A program made the position numbers and the translations under genes. This document shows positions 32,166-45,673 of a stretch of 64,000 nucleotides of DNA, piece after piece. Source of the DNA: Artemia franciscana. Lineage: Eukaryota > Arthropoda > Branchiopoda > Anostraca > Artemiidae. The stretch is taken from NCBI RefSeq assembly GCF_032884065.1, contig NC_088868.1, positions 38,494,867 to 38,558,866 on the forward strand. Reading direction: 5' to 3'. The notes below the pieces were generated by a model that did not search any database, was not told the DNA's origin, and worked only from the letters and a program-made list of their open reading frames with translations. Numbering within the stretch: the first letter of the stretch is position 1; each line of letters opens with the position of its first letter.

Positions 32166-34312
32166 GTATCAGTGATGTTTTCACCACTAAATCTAGGATC
32201 TCTTCTAAGACTTTGAATCTGTCCCTAATTTGGTTTTTTAAATAATTACTAAAATGCTAGCTCAAAACCTAACTTTCCTTTTCATTGGCTAGCTGCATGA
32301 TTCAAGTGAAATATTAAGCACAATTGACTGCGTAATGCATCCAGACTGAGCAGATAAATATGACAAAATCAAAAGTCATAGGAACGCCATTCCTTTAGAT
32401 GATTTCAGAGCTTAAAAAAGGACAGTAATCACCTAGAGCAGGCAACACCAATGCCTCCCTAAAATAATTAGATAATGTGTTATATAGAACGCTCTCAGAC
32501 TCACCAAAAATCAGGGACCAGAATGGTGATACACCAGTACAACCCTAATTTGAGCAATAAGATATAAACTTAACACCTATATGAAATTGTTACAGTATTT
32601 CAGGCAATATTGTTTGAACAACAGGATGGAAAGAGATGGATTTAAATAGGAAGCACAAATGGGGACAACCTGATACAACAGCCCCCATGATACTCAAACC
32701 TATTTGGTAAGTTTGCTGTTATTGACTAAATCTTAAGAAAACATATAAATGAAATTACTCTTAATACCATGAGATTCCTTATTTTTTCTCTTTCCAAATA
32801 ACATTACAGCTTTTCTCACACTGCCCACCCCACTCCCATCCCCTTCCTATCAATAGTAGAACTAATTTAATTTCAAAATAGTTTTCTTCACATCCTGATG
32901 AGTAATTTTGTGAAACGAAAAAAATTTCCCAGAAGGGACAAAATCATCAGGATCAGGGGGATCTGGAATCGACTGCACACTAAATTTCAGCTTAGATCCT
33001 TCAGTATTGAAAAAAAAAGAAAAAATTACTTATAATTATTTTATGGTCTCAAATATTCCCCCCATTAACTTCAGGACAATCAACACTGATACTTGAATAT
33101 TGGTATGGTCGATTCTTTATATTGATAAAGTGCCATTTCTTTCTCTGTCACATTTATATTGGTCTAATTTATCTTATTAATATTTCCGTTTAGTAAACCT
33201 TATAATAGAATTCAATTTATTTCTAAATAAACGATAATCTTGAAACAGACCCTCTGTTTTAACTGATAAATATTTTTTTTACTTTTTATTTTAATACTAA
33301 TTAACGAAACAATCCCATCAGAAATCCATGCGTTCAAATTTCTGTAAATAACTGTTATGCATAAAACCAAGACGAAGTGGCAACGTTTTTAAACAAACCC
33401 ATTTGGCTGACATAGCACAAAAGGGCTTTATTTTAAACAGAACGCTTATCATCAAAAACGGAAAAATAAAACATAAATTCATTCAAAAACAGAATACTCA
33501 TGATTATTGAAGAGGAAAACGAAGACTTGTGATAACGTATGAACGAGTAAAATATTCTAGCCATAATAATACTCTCACTTTTACTTCATTTCTGATAGCA
33601 AATTCAGGTTCCACAAGAGTAAAAGACTATTACTAAAATAATGGCTATAAAAAAGCCCTAATATAATCCGATGATACCCTCAAAAGCATTACTTAACAAA
33701 CAGGTACATATCAAATAAGTAACCCATTTCTAGTAATTAATTTTCTCCCCTGCGTGTCAATTATTGCAGACAAAGGAAAACAAGAAATCCATTAAATCAT
33801 TCTAGAAAGCGAAACAGAAAATTGTCCGTGCCTTGGAATAGGTTATAGCACCGAAAGTATTTCCCTTTTAATAATATTAGGAAGGCTTTCATAGTCCAGC
33901 TGTCTAGTACGCAATTCCATTGCAAGGAAATCTCTTTTGAATCCTAATGCGACCAAAAATCTTTAGATTTCAAAAGTTCCCTGAAAAAAAATGCCTTGAA
34001 AGTAAATGAAATCCTGAAGAAAAAACACCTTGATAGAAAAAATTTCCTGAAAGAAAACTATTTAGTAGCACCAATGTGTGTATCGTCAGTGCGGAACACC
34101 CATTTGTACGCTGAAATTACGAAACATCCCATGTCTGTGCTGTCGTTAGGTGACACCCACGTGGGCACCGTCATTACGTAACACCCATGTGTGTGCTGTG
34201 TTCAGTTACAAGTGCGGATTCCCTACGAGGCCCTTACCTCTAAAAAGTCATGCAAGATTAGATAACCCCCAATAAATCCATCATGTCACTCAAGATTGCT
34301 TCGTCGCTCAAT
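32166..34312. other. Intergenic, nothing identified except a small degenerate repeat
   Basis: AT-rich single-copy sequence. At 34068-34200 a degenerate motif near acacccatgtgtgtgctgt recurs about three times and gives a 61-codon frame without domain support. Confidence 0.4.
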
Positions 34313-34485
34313 ATAAGTAAACAATCGCTATTATGCAACAAGCACCTGCATGCATTTTCATAAGTAAACAAACCCTATAACGAAACAGACACCTGTACCT
34401 CTTAGAAAACAATCTTTATTATTTAATAAACAGCTGTTTTTCTTAGAAAACATCCCTTATTAGGTAGCAAGTACCTGCGTTTTGT
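34313..34485. repeat. ~40-46-bp degenerate tandem repeat, four units
   Basis: Units open with agtaaacaatc, agtaaacaaac, agaaaacaatc and agaaaacatcc and each carries an agcacctg/agacacctg/aacagctg/aagtacctg core. Strongly diverged. Confidence 0.5.
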
Positions 34486-34734
34486 CCTGAGGGGAATGGC
34501 CATTAAACTTCTTCGTCATCTTAAATCATTGTGAAAGAAAAGAGTAGCAGCTATGGGTCTGCCTAAAAGAATTGAGGCCTCACTAATAATATCAGCATAT
34601 GCATCTTAAACTGATATTTTGAATTCATTTATTACAGTAAATCGCAAATATGTTCTGACCTTTGGAATGCACTGGAAGCTTTGAGCCCTACTCATTTTAA
34701 TTTTTCTCTTTTTGAGTTTGACTCAGTTTTTCAT

Positions 34735-34880
34735 TGTAATTTCTGTTCGTTTTGGGTTTCTTTTATTTTCGACGCTGATTCGTGGTAGTTTTATGCTTGG
34801 TAGATTATTTGATTCTATATTTTCTCATTTTTGGTTTAATGGAGTTCTTTACTTTTTTTGAAAAGCTTATTTTGCGGAGA
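34735..34880 (+). repeat. Family C repeat fragment
   Basis: ggtagattatttgattctat and ttttggtttaatggagttct match 2258-2395. It is followed at once by a family D segment. Confidence 0.6.
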
Positions 34881-35735
34881 AAGGTTTTTTGTAATTATAC
34901 TATGTGTAAACACTGAAAAAATTACTCAACTTACAGCCGTTGTACTGAGGGGTTGCGTCTACCCTGAAGATATTGCTATTCGCTCTTTGGATTATTGGTA
35001 ACAAAATAGCTATCTCACAGGTTCGATGAAATTCTTTTGGGGAAATAGATGTTAGGAAGGTGAAAGACGGTTAGTTGCTTCCATAACTTTTGACTCTTGG
35101 AAGGGGACTAGAAATATACACTTCCAATAAAATGAGCCTCCTCTGAAGTCCACTCGAGCTCCATTCCACGAAAACCGTGCATGCCCCAAGGGCAAAACTC
35201 ATAACCTTTGCACCCCACACCGGGATGTGGTGTCAACACCATAAGGCCTTGTTATGTAATTCTTGGACTCTTTTTGAAAAAATTGTAGTCTAAAAATTTC
35301 TATCGTGTCCATTAGGATAAATACCTAATGGGATGAAGGAATCAGTCCCACGGGCTCTTTGACTCATAAAAAAGGCACTAGAACTTCTGATTGCCAATTC
35401 AACAAGCCCCCTCCGAAGTTTATATGATTTTTCTTCCCCTACAAACCTTATAAGCCCTCGGAGTATAATTTATATCTTTTGTCTTGAGAGCTCTCCGGGA
35501 AGAGGGGGGTTGTCCTGCTTATACACATAATTTCTGGATTTTTCAACCAAGGTGAACAAAATGACAACTTAAAAATTTTGATTGGATGCTTTTGGGGAAA
35601 TGATGGTCGTGGTGGGTGGGGAGTTTCCCTCCGATCTTCTTCGACTATTAAAAAGGGTCTTAGAGCTTTCAATATGCAATAGAATGAGTCCCTTTTAAAG
35701 TTTCTATGACAAATACTTACACAGGTCTTGGTCTA
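34881..35735 (+). repeat. Family D repeat (distant relative of family A modules)
   Basis: Repeated modules with taaaaaagg(g)cactagaact, gccctc-type runs and caaaatgacaacttaaaaat. The same order is found in the centre of the 48.6-52.5 kb palindrome (attaaaaagggcactagccc, aattggatgtgttagagg) and, more distantly, in family A (acttaaaaagggcactagaa). Non-coding. Confidence 0.55.
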
Positions 35736-36361
35736 AAAAAAAAAAATAAAAAAAAAAGTTCTTATACTTTTCTTATAATTGTCTTATATTTCGTTTTATA
35801 AGTTCTTATCGGTTATAAAATAGACACTGGGGAAGTGGAGTTTGATTAACGCTAATGAAATGAAACAAAATATGATGAATATTTAATAACAAATATGGGC
35901 TATATATTTGCACATTAGGGGGGGGGGAAGGATAGCATATAATAAATGCATAAACTAACCATTGCTGTATTAGATATATGTTTTACTTTACCCTCCCTAA
36001 CCCCATTGGGGGTTACTTCACCCACCAATGTCTATTATATAACCGATAAGTACAGAAAAATAATAATAGTACAGTTTCCCCACATCGCTCTTTCCTTAGG
36101 CAGCGGTATTGTAGTGCATGTGGTAATAGTAAGTGGATACCAAAAACGCGGAATTATTGTGAAAAATTGAGTTTTCTTTGAATCCAAACATTATTAACAA
36201 TTAAGAAAGCGTTAAAACTCTCAGCTTTTTGTCAAATTAGCTTCCTTTTTTGCTTTTATGTTCACTTTTTCAATATGAGCCACCTGGAAAAAAATATACA
36301 CAAGTCCTTTCGCCCTTTACTAAGTCACCTTTAAAAGGCGCAGGGATAAAAAATGTTGTTA
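35736..36361. other. Intergenic, nothing identified
   Basis: Poly-A/T and short G runs. A 74-codon + frame (35946-36170) has no recognisable domain. Confidence 0.35.
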
Positions 36362-36715
36362 ACTTTACTTTTTAAAACAGTAAAAAACTTGAGCGTAAAG
36401 AGCGGGGCGTTGAGGAGGAAAAGCTCTTTTCATATACGGAGTAAGTTCTATTCGTTTTAAGTTTTAATGTCACTCCTTACTTTCAGTTAAAAAAAAACCT
36501 GTTGTTTTTATTTAATTTCTGAACGTTTTTGAATTAATGCATGGTTTGATTTTGGCTCTCCGCACATACAAAATTAAAACAAAATTTGCATATCAATTTT
36601 TTTTGGGCTAAATAGCTTTCTCATAGTTTTAATCGAATATTCTTAAAAAAAGAAGCGAGATATGAGGCCCTCCAATGTTTGATTACTTCAAAAGCCAACT
36701 AGAAATTTTTATTTG
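36362..36715 (+). repeat. Family A repeat, left part (half palindrome), interrupted
   Basis: Begins inside the palindrome at ttaaaacagtaaaaaacttg and keeps only its right arm. It runs to the caactagaaatttttatttg block, where family B is inserted. Continues at 37568. Confidence 0.8.
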
Positions 36716-37567
36716 CATGGCACTTGGTATTAATAAAGTGACATATAGCGATCGCAAATTCTGTCTGTCGGTCTGTTTGTCCCGGTTTTGCTACTTTAGG
36801 TACTTCCAGGTAAGCTAGGACGATGAAATTTGGCAGGCGTATTAGGAATCATTTTCCCGATTTGACCATCTGTGGGGAGTGGGGGCCGGTTATTTCGGAA
36901 AAATAGAAAAAATGAAGGATTTTTAACTTACGAACGGGTGATCAGATCTTAATGAAATTTGATGATTGGAAGGATATTGCGTCTCAGAGCTCTTATTTCA
37001 AATCCCGATCAGATCCGGTGACAGCGGGGGAAGATGAAGGGGGGGACCTAAAATCTTGGAAAACGCTTAGAGTGGAGGAATCGGGATGAAACTCTGTTGG
37101 TAGGATAAGCAAATGTCGTAAATACATGATTGACGTAACTGTACTGGATGTGCTCTCTTTGGGGGAGTTACGGGGTGGGGTTCAGTGCTTTGGCAAGTTT
37201 GGTGCTTCTGGACGTGCTAGGATGATGAAAATTGGTAGGCGTGTCAGGGAGCTGTACAAATTGACTTGATAAAGCCGTTTTCCCTTATTCGACCATCTGG
37301 GGGGCTTAAGGGAGAGGAAAATTAGAAAAAATGAGGTATTTATAACTTACGAGTTGGTGATCCGATCTTAGTAAATTTTGATATTTAGAAGGAAATCGTG
37401 ACTTAGAGCTCTTATTTTAAATCCCAACCGGCATTAAGCCTCTGATATTCCTTTTAAATCAATCTATTGATTCTTATAATTTTGTTAGAGCTCATACCAC
37501 ATGAGCTCTTGACTTTTGTCTCTTCTGGCCTCGTAACAAGTGCCATATGAGCTCTTAGCTCTTGTTT
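36716..37567 (+). repeat. Family B repeat nested in family A
   Basis: catggcacttggtattaata at the left edge and cgtaacaagtgccatatgag at the right edge, about 850 bases. The flanking family A sequence joins correctly when it is removed, so family B is the younger insertion. Here the start hairpin has one altered position (AATAAAGTG). Confidence 0.8.
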
Positions 37568-38728
37568 AAGAACGGTTTCATTAGTAAAAACTATACGTAA
37601 CTTACAAATTAACCTACGTAATGAATTTTTATATTCGTATGTTTTTATTACGTATATGATGGGGTTCAGCCCCTCGTCAATACCTCGCTCTTTGCACTAA
37701 AGCTTAAATTTTATCCCAATTTCATAAGAATGACCCCTGAATCAAAAAGACCGTGGAATTAATAGTTGAAATTACTAAGAATATCTTAACGTAAAGAGTG
37801 AGGTATTACGAGGAGGTGAACCCCTCATATGCGTATTAATTTATGTTTGTTTTAAGTTTTAATGCTGCTTCTTACTTTCAGCTGAAAAAAAAAATTTCAT
37901 ATTTATTTTATCATTATTTTTTTCAATAATGCTTGAAAATCCTGCATCCCCTTCATTGAAATTCTCTTCCCCCATGACAAATTCCTCATGGAAAGATCAT
38001 CCCACGTAACCTTCCCCTCTCAACTTCTCCCCCCTCCCAGCAAAGGAATCCCCCCGAAAATGTCTGTACGCTTCCCAATAACTATTACTATATGTAGACA
38101 CTGGTCAATGTGTGTAGCTTGAAGCCTCTCCCACGGGGACTGTGGGGGAGCAAGTCGTCCCCGAAGACATACTTGTTAGGATTTTTGACTATGGTGAATA
38201 AAATGGGCATCATTGAATTTTGATCCGGTGATTTTAGGGGGGATTCCAGCATGGGAGGGGACGTAGATATCCCCCAACTTTTTGATCGCTTAAAAAGGAC
38301 ACTAGAACTCTTAGTATCCGTTAAAATGAGCCCTCTTGTGACATTCTAGGACTACTGAGCCGATACGGTCACCCCTAGGAAAAAACAAAAACAAAAAAAA
38401 AAGATAATTCCACATTTTTGTAGACATGAGCTTAAAACTTATACATAAGGTTTTTCAGACACGCTGAATCTGATCACGTGATTTTTGTTATGATTGTATG
38501 ACTTTTAGGAGGGTTTTCCCACTATTTTCTAAAATAAGACAAATTTTCTCAGGCTTGTAAATTCTCATGGGTAGGATTAAAGTTAATGAAACTTATATCT
38601 TTAAAATAAGCATTAAAATGCAATCCTTTTGATATAACTATTGGTTTCAAAATTTTATTTTCTTAGTCTCTGTTACAATTGAGCTGGGTTGCTCCTTACC
38701 ACAGTTCGTTACCACGAGCTATTTAATA
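37568..38728 (+). repeat. Family A repeat, right part of the interrupted copy
   Basis: Runs from aagaacggtttcattagtaa to a decayed right end (CAGTTCGTTACCACGAGCTA) at about 38702. Body blocks are in standard order. Confidence 0.8.
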
Positions 38729-38814
38729 GTGATTTATGCCCCTTATCCTAAATCTAAAAGCTAAAATAAAATGAAAATAATGCCTTAACATGTAAAACTT
38801 TTAATCAAGACTGT

Positions 38815-39431
38815 GAACGCTGGGGAAAAAAATACCTTGTGGCCCCTCCCACGGGGACTGTGGGGAGTAAGTCGTCCCCAAAGACATAGTTATAAGGTTT
38901 TCTGACTACGATAAAATGGCTATCTCAGAATTTTGATTTTGTGACTTTGGGAAAATAATTAGCGTGGGAGGGGGCCTAGGTACCCTCCAATTTTTTTGGT
39001 CACTTAAAAAGGGCACTAGAACTTTTCATTTCCTTTAGAATGAGTCCTCTCGTAAAATTCTAGGACCACTTGGTCGACACGATCACCCGTGGAAAAAAAA
39101 AACAAATAAACACACATCCGTGATCTGCCATCTGGCAAAATATACAAAATTCTACATTTTTGTAGATAGGAGCTTGAAACTTCTACAACAGGCTTCTCCA
39201 ATACGCTGAATCTGATGGTGTGATTTTTGTTAAGATTATATGACTTTTAGGGGTTGTTTCTCCCTATTTTCAAAAATAAGGCAAATTTTCTCAGGCTCGT
39301 AACTTTTGACAGGTAAGACTAAACATGATTAAACTTATATATTTAAATTCAGCATTAAAATGCGATTCTTTTGATGTAGCTATTGATATCAAAATTCTAT
39401 TTTTTAGAGTTTTGGTTACTATTGAGCCGGG
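38815..39431 (+). repeat. Family A repeat, fragment lacking both ends
   Basis: From ggcccctcccacggggactg to attgagccgggtg, cut just before the terminal hairpin. Confidence 0.8.
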
Positions 39432-41179
39432 TGAATGTTACATAATAGAGAATGTTTATGATTTCTTTGAATGTTACAGAATAGGGTTTGAGGTGTGACG
39501 TAAATAGGGCTTGTTAGAGTCCACTAGTCAAGCAGGGAAGTTTTTTAGGACATTTTTATTCAAGACGTTTTCTAAAGACGTCTTGAGACATTCCAAGACC
39601 TTTTTAATGTATTTTTCTTTACTACATATCAAAATGTCTTGGCTCGATTAAATGATTTCCAACCCGTTTCACATCAGAGCGCATAAGCATGTTAGATGTT
39701 CATCAACATCGACATCGACATAAGCATGTCGATGTTAACCATTATTTTGTGGGATTACCTGCCCCTTTTAGAAATGAATGCGCTACCGTACGGCATTACT
39801 CCCTCTGAAACTCAAGGCTCAATAAATGAATAATTTATTGGTGATTCTAAATCAATTGGCTATCTCAGAATTTTCAAGCGGTAGCTTTTCGGCCTTCTTT
39901 TTGCTAGAATTGTTGTTTTGCATCGCAAATTGGCTGCAAATACCACTTTTCTGTGGGACAGTCTCTTATGAATAAAATAAATTAAGAACACCGATCTGAA
40001 AAATCAAAGCTAGGAGTAAGAAGGGTGACTCTTTGAGTGTCATATTGAGAAGATTTTTCTGATTTGCACTTTTTAAAAACAAAATAAAACTGTAACCCTG
40101 GTCACCACCTTGCGCTTAGCTTCATCTTAAGAGTTAGAAATAGGAAACTAAGAGGAGGGGGGAGAAACCTTAAATCTGGCTATCTCCATGTGGAACAAGT
40201 TTGAATTGTGAAATATTTAAACCCGTGGCAAAAATTACCTTCCAGACAAGATGAAGGATACAAGATATTGGGATTAGAAAACCAAAATTCAATGCAACAA
40301 ATCTATTATAATACAATGTGCCATAGTTCTATTCTGAAACAAAAGAAATGTGGGCAAACTATTTAAATAAAAAAAAAATGTAAAATGTTCCTCTTGTATT
40401 TCTTAAGTAAAATAGGGAAAAAATAAATTAAGTTAACAAAAAAACATCGTACACTGTAAGTATGGCTGCAAAGGACTCTGATAAATTGAGTAGGTTTCAA
40501 TGTTAATACAAACTAAGGGAAGTTACTAATACCACCAAAAGTTACTAAGGCCTTTCTACTGATGATAGCTGTTCTCTTTAAGTTCTCTAAATTTTCTGTT
40601 ATAAGCGTCAGCAACGATTATAGAAGCGACGCGATTGAGGATGTTCAGATACTATCAAGTATTACGATAAAATATAAAACAGTACAATTTACAAGTCTAT
40701 TCAACAATTCCTTTGGACTCAGAACTAAATCTTACGCTTTCACTGGATTTTCCTTCTTACTAGATTTGTCAGATTATGCAACCGATTATTCTAGTTCGAA
40801 GAAAAAGTCTAACAACTTGTCCAAAACAAAACCATAAAGCTGTTTTGAACTAAAAAACAATAACGTTTATATACCACGTTTGCATTTGTGTCAGTATTTT
40901 TTGGATAGATTTATAACTGCCTTTAGAATGGAAAACTGGGAGACATGTAGTAGTCCTTACTATTTGAGTACACTCTTAAGTACTGTCTCTCAGTTTTCTG
41001 TCGCACATTTCTAAAAAAAAAGTCGAATGCAGATGCTTTTCAACTTTTTCAGTTATCTGTTTTCAACTGAATATTCTTCTGCATTTTCTTCATATTACTA
41101 GCCATAAAAAAACCAAATATAATGAAACTTCAGATAATTTCGTAAAAATAAGGCTGCAGATATCCCTTCCTCAAAAAAT
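39432..41179. other. Intergenic, nothing firmly identified
   Basis: AT-rich. A 91-codon + frame at 40562-40837 (FSVISVSNDYRSDAIEDVQI) ends in a Ser/Lys-rich tail and shows no domain or splice signals I trust. A short cgacatcgacataagcatgt duplication occurs near 39710. Confidence 0.4.
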
Positions 41180-41567
41180 GTAAGGAAGTTAAATTTTAGA
41201 AAGGTCGGTAGAGCGCGAACAAAAATTGCTTACCAGCGTTTTGTGCATCCTCTTTTCAAGACTGAGGTCTTTAATATGTTCTATTATGAGCTAAAAGCCG
41301 GAACTACATTACTTAAAGCTGGTCTTTTTAAATGAGGAATCCATTACACCCGCCTATGCAGACATAGCTATCAGATTTTGGAAAATGCACAGCATATTTT
41401 TTTGGAATGCAACTGAATGGGCCAAGTTTGGAGGAGATTGAGAAATTACTGTCATCGATTGAAAATCCTGTATCATTTGATGCTCTTATTAATTGCTCTC
41501 TTTCACATGATTTGGAAGCCACAATTTATAGGTTGACGAAAACGATCCTAAGAAGACGACATTATTA
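41180..41567 (+). pseudogene. LINE ORF2 C-terminal fragment
   Basis: GRARTKIAYQRFVHPLFKTE and later RHSYQILENAQHIFLECN resemble the Cys/His motif after the RT in many LINEs (C..C...E...H...EC). After a frameshift, EIEKLLSSIENPVSFDALIN, CSLSHDLEATIYRLTKTI and LRRRHY run to a TAA at 41567. It has no RT domain of its own and was cut on the 5' side. Clade not determinable. Confidence 0.5.
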
Positions 41568-44399
41568 ATAGCAGCCAGCTGATTGTAATCAATTGGTAGA
41601 TATTTTTGGAGGACTTTGGATTCTTTGGCAGATAATTTCTTTTTGAATATAGCCAGAATAATTCAGTAGGCAATCAATGTTTTCCTGGACTTCCATGGAG
41701 GTGAATGGATCTCCCCGTGGATCTACAGAATTCGCAGATTTATGAAGAAGAAGTTGTACTAAAACTATCTAACAACAGCAACAAAGCTCAACAGCTTCCT
41801 ATCCAGAATAACTTTGCAGGTATGATGTGACTTCTTGCTTATTTGTAATGTAGCTAATAACATTATTTTTGGGTAGCCTAGAAGCCCGTGCTCTCATAGT
41901 TTTCTGTAAATGGATTCCTGCTTAAAAATAGGAAATGTTGACATGGTAGGCCTAGTTTAGGGCATAGGCCAATCTGTTGCAATGGTGGTGATTTTAATAG
42001 AAAAACTGTCAGTAATGAGCTTTCAGAAAATATAGAATATACTAGATCTTTTCTATTCTTGGCCAAGAAATAAAGTGAACCTCCTAGGCTAATGCAAGTA
42101 AATTTTTTGGTGTATGTCAAGGAGCAGTCCAGTACATAAGGAAACATAAGAAGAAAACAACTTTTACTTCATAATATGTAATAAATCCTGGTTAACATAC
42201 TTTGCTGAAGGAGAAGCTTTATCTTCACTTCTTTCACTGTTGTGCATTTTGTTTTAATTCTGAAAATAAACATGAATTTGTCTACAATTGCTGTTTTCAA
42301 ATAGGTTAATCTATATTTGAGTAAATGTATAATTTCTTAGAGCTCAAAAAGTTGTGATGTGTTACTCTATAACACTATATATTACACTATTGTGATGTGT
42401 ATTACATATATGATGTAATACACTATATTTGTAGATAGATACCCTCAATGCCATGTAGCAAAAACATTAATAGACAAATAGGCTGCTGATAATTTAGGTT
42501 AGGTAAGGTTAGTTAGATGACACTGAAGTGTTTTTTTTTTAAACAGTTTTCAAGACTTAGAGAATAGAGGCAAAAAGTTAAAATGTGATAGAAAAACTTG
42601 AAAAAGAAGTGAAGATGTTCTCTCCCTGTAAAATATGTTTACTATGATTACTCTGCATATTATGAAGTAAGAATTGTACTCTTGACATGTTTCCTTTTGC
42701 ACTGGAATGCCCCTAGTCTTACACCCAAAATATTACAGGTAAATAGGGTTATGGCCTAGAATAGTATCTCTTCAGAAGGAGACAGGCTAGAATATTTAGA
42801 GAGGTTGGTAAGTGCTTTCTAAATTTCAAAATGGTTTATTGTTTAGTTTGGTTTTCCAACATTTATCACAGTAACACTCTTTTTTCTCATATATGCTTAA
42901 GCATATCCCATATAATTAACTAACCAAAAATAGAAAGGCATCATATTTATTCTACAATATGCAACAGTATCAATGAATTATTTGTTACTATTTGAGCCCA
43001 TTTTTATCTTTTTAAATAAATTTTCATCAGTTAATATGTTGGTTTATCAGTTTTAAGATCCCTTAGCAAACATATAGGCAAAATCAGCACTGAGCTACTC
43101 AATTCTCTTTTTATATGTTTTCTTCTGATCTGTATCAATTCATTTTCAACCCACCCCCACCCCTTCTTCATACTCTACTAAATTTGTAGTTTAAAACACA
43201 ATTTAGTCAGATGAAAGTTATCACTTAAGCCCTTTAAGGAGCCCCAAAGGCATCTTAATTTTTTAACCACAGATAAAGTTAACAACAGTTGTAAAAATTT
43301 AAAAAGGGGTTAATAACATATCATTAGTTTATAAATAAGTTGGTCAATACTAATATGCTCTGTAACAATAAAATATTTCCAATTCTAATGTAAAACTTTT
43401 ACAAGATGTTTGTATGTAATGGTGTGTTTTCAGAACAATAAACTAGGCCATCACATAACAAAAGCACTGAATTGGCTGGGAAATGTCTATGTTTTTGAAA
43501 TACTGTGTTTTTCATTGAAAAAATTGTTTTACTTCCAGCTAACAAGTAGATTACTTGGATATTTCCAATAATTTATTTAGTGAAATACCTTAAAACTTCC
43601 TTGCTAGTATCCTAAAACTGTACTTCAGACATAATAGCATTAGTAGAATTAATTGTACAATCTCTTCAATACACAACACAAACACAATATATTGATTCAG
43701 AGTTCAAAATGAACTCCCCTGTCTTAAATTGGATATTTCATCAACATTATCAAACCAGTAAGCTTTTTAAGTGAAATTTTATCCCTGTGAAGCTAGCCAG
43801 ATTTTGCAGTCTTTGGCAAATGATTATTGTTCCTGACCTGAATAAAATTATTAATTAGCATTTCAAGAATTGAGTGATAATCATATGCCAATATTTTTTA
43901 ATTAGTTAAACCAGTTATTTATTTTTGCCAATTCTACTAATAAGAGAGCAGGCAAGAGGAGGTTTTTCTGTTGCAAATGTTGTCATACCTGCCAGGAGTG
44001 GTGTCTCCCTTATACTGCAGATAATGGATAGCAGAAGCCTATGCTTTCCCTGCTTATTGGTATTTGAGGTTCTTAAATTACCCTATTGCTTTCCATTAAT
44101 ATCTAATTACCTTCTGATATCACTTTCCCTTCAGTTTTGTGATGTATTTTTCATCTTTAGATTTTCATGTTTCTTAGATTATGTTTGATCTCTGAAAGAC
44201 AAGTATAATTGAAAAACTTGTTTTGAATACTGTACAGAATTTGTTTAGGCAACTGCTATCCAAGGGTGTTAAAATAGAATGCATTGGAACCTTGGCTGTG
44301 AGTTTTTTTTCCACATAGTGCAATCTTATTAGCAAAGAAACTTCTTTATTCTGAACTTAATATGCAAGGCTGAGTCATCAGTTGTGTCAAAGATGACAA
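41568..44399. other. Long AT-rich stretch, nothing identified
   Basis: No convincing open frame (the 87-89 codon frames at 41878 and 43925 lack domains). Short ttaggttagg at 42494 and an atattacactattgtgatgt-type local repeat near 42360-42430 are the only structures seen. No match to other repeats in the window. Confidence 0.4.
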
Positions 44400-45670
44400 A
44401 ATATTATTTACCTGTGTAAGCTCCTCACAGCAGCCACCAAAGAGAAGGAAAACATACTGTGCTTTGTTATTTTTTTTATCCCTGTGAACCCCCAATCATT
44501 GACAATGCTGTTTCTGTTACACAAGCAGCAAAATTAAATGAGATTCCTCAAAAGCTAGATGGATTTATTGACATCATGACTGTTAAAAGTGAACTTTTCA
44601 ACCACTGAAAAAGTTGGTAACAAAGGCCTCTGCTACCTACAAATTTGTAAAGCATAAACCCATCATATTCTTTAGTGTTAAATAATTGTCCACAAGAAAT
44701 CAGGGATCATCATGACCACAGGCAGTTTACTGGCAGCTTATGCAAAGAAGCTTCTAGTGATCTTATGTATCTTAAGCAATCAAATAATGACTGGAAAAGC
44801 ATTTAGCACTCCAAATCAGCAGCCAATAAAATAGTTGAGTGTGCAAGCTGCTCAGTCATCTATAAGTGCTTCTATGAAAGAACCAGTCTTTGCAGCCATT
44901 GTTTAGAAAGTCCCCCAGTCCTTAGACTTTTCTGACCTTCAGCAAATAATCCCCAAGAATATAAAAATAAGCCAGTTTGGTAATTCCTGCACCTTTAAAG
45001 TGCAGGTTAAGACACATAGTAACCTTGATTTTTTCCTAAAAGAATCAGTGCACATTTTTTTTATGAATATTTGACTGTTCAGGAATCTCTCTTTCTTTGT
45101 TTTCTACACTTCAAGTGTCACAAGGTAGGTCACCTAGCAGTGAATTGGCAATCAGGTGCTATTTATGATTGATATGGTTCTACTAATAATGTATCTAGCC
45201 ATTCAAACACATGCATATATATTATGCTCTATGTGTCATGCAAGGCTGCTGACCACATCTGTTATATTGTGAAATGTCCAATTTGTCCAGTCTATATTCA
45301 GCTTAACACATATGGTCAAAGTGCCAACAGTTAGCTTAACTCTAAACATTAACAGTGAGCTCATTCAAAAGTCTTCAGATCTTGTGAGGCTGTTTCAAAA
45401 TCTGATGTGATTTGCTTATAAATGCATCTTTTAAGTCAGTTAAGCTTTAGTCTTTTGGATACCAGATATAAATTCACTTGGTATGCATCTCCTGCAATGC
45501 AAAATAGGGCTGGTGGTAGACCATCAGGCGGTCTTATGACTAACATGAATTCCACTTTATGTTTGCTGCTTGTAGAATCCTGTGATGTCTTTCTTACTGT
45601 TAAAAGTTGATATGTTTAACTATAATGTTTATTTGCCAACTGATTACCGTCATGATATGTCTGAATGCCT
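44400..45670 (+). pseudogene. LINE 5' remnant: PHD-like/zinc-knuckle ORF1 and endonuclease start
   Basis: Broken frames read in order. ECASCSVIYKCFYERTSLCS with HC (about 44840-44905) resembles PHD-type zinc fingers found in some CR1/Jockey-like ORF1 proteins. FKCHKVGHLAVNW (about 45110-45150) looks like a degenerate CCHC knuckle. GRPSGGLMTNMNSTLC (about 45510-45560) with ESCDVFLTVK and NVYLPTDYRHDMSE (about 45620-45665) matches the APE endonuclease pattern grPsGGla..., vyLPtDy. Family B interrupts at 45674 and no RT follows. It is a 5' half-element, dead. Confidence 0.55.
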
Positions 45671-45673
45671 TTT

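Noticed and set aside
32895-32920. ctgatgagtaattttgtgaaacgaaa, hammerhead-like
   Set aside because: Only two possible stem II pairs, no palindromic stem III and no stem I; chance match to the core.
40562-40837. 91-codon + frame
   Set aside because: No recognisable domain, no convincing splice sites, and surrounded by non-coding AT-rich DNA.
42494-42512. ttaggttaggtaaggttag, like the arthropod telomere repeat TTAGG
   Set aside because: Only two exact units and then degenerate; too short to call an interstitial telomere tract.
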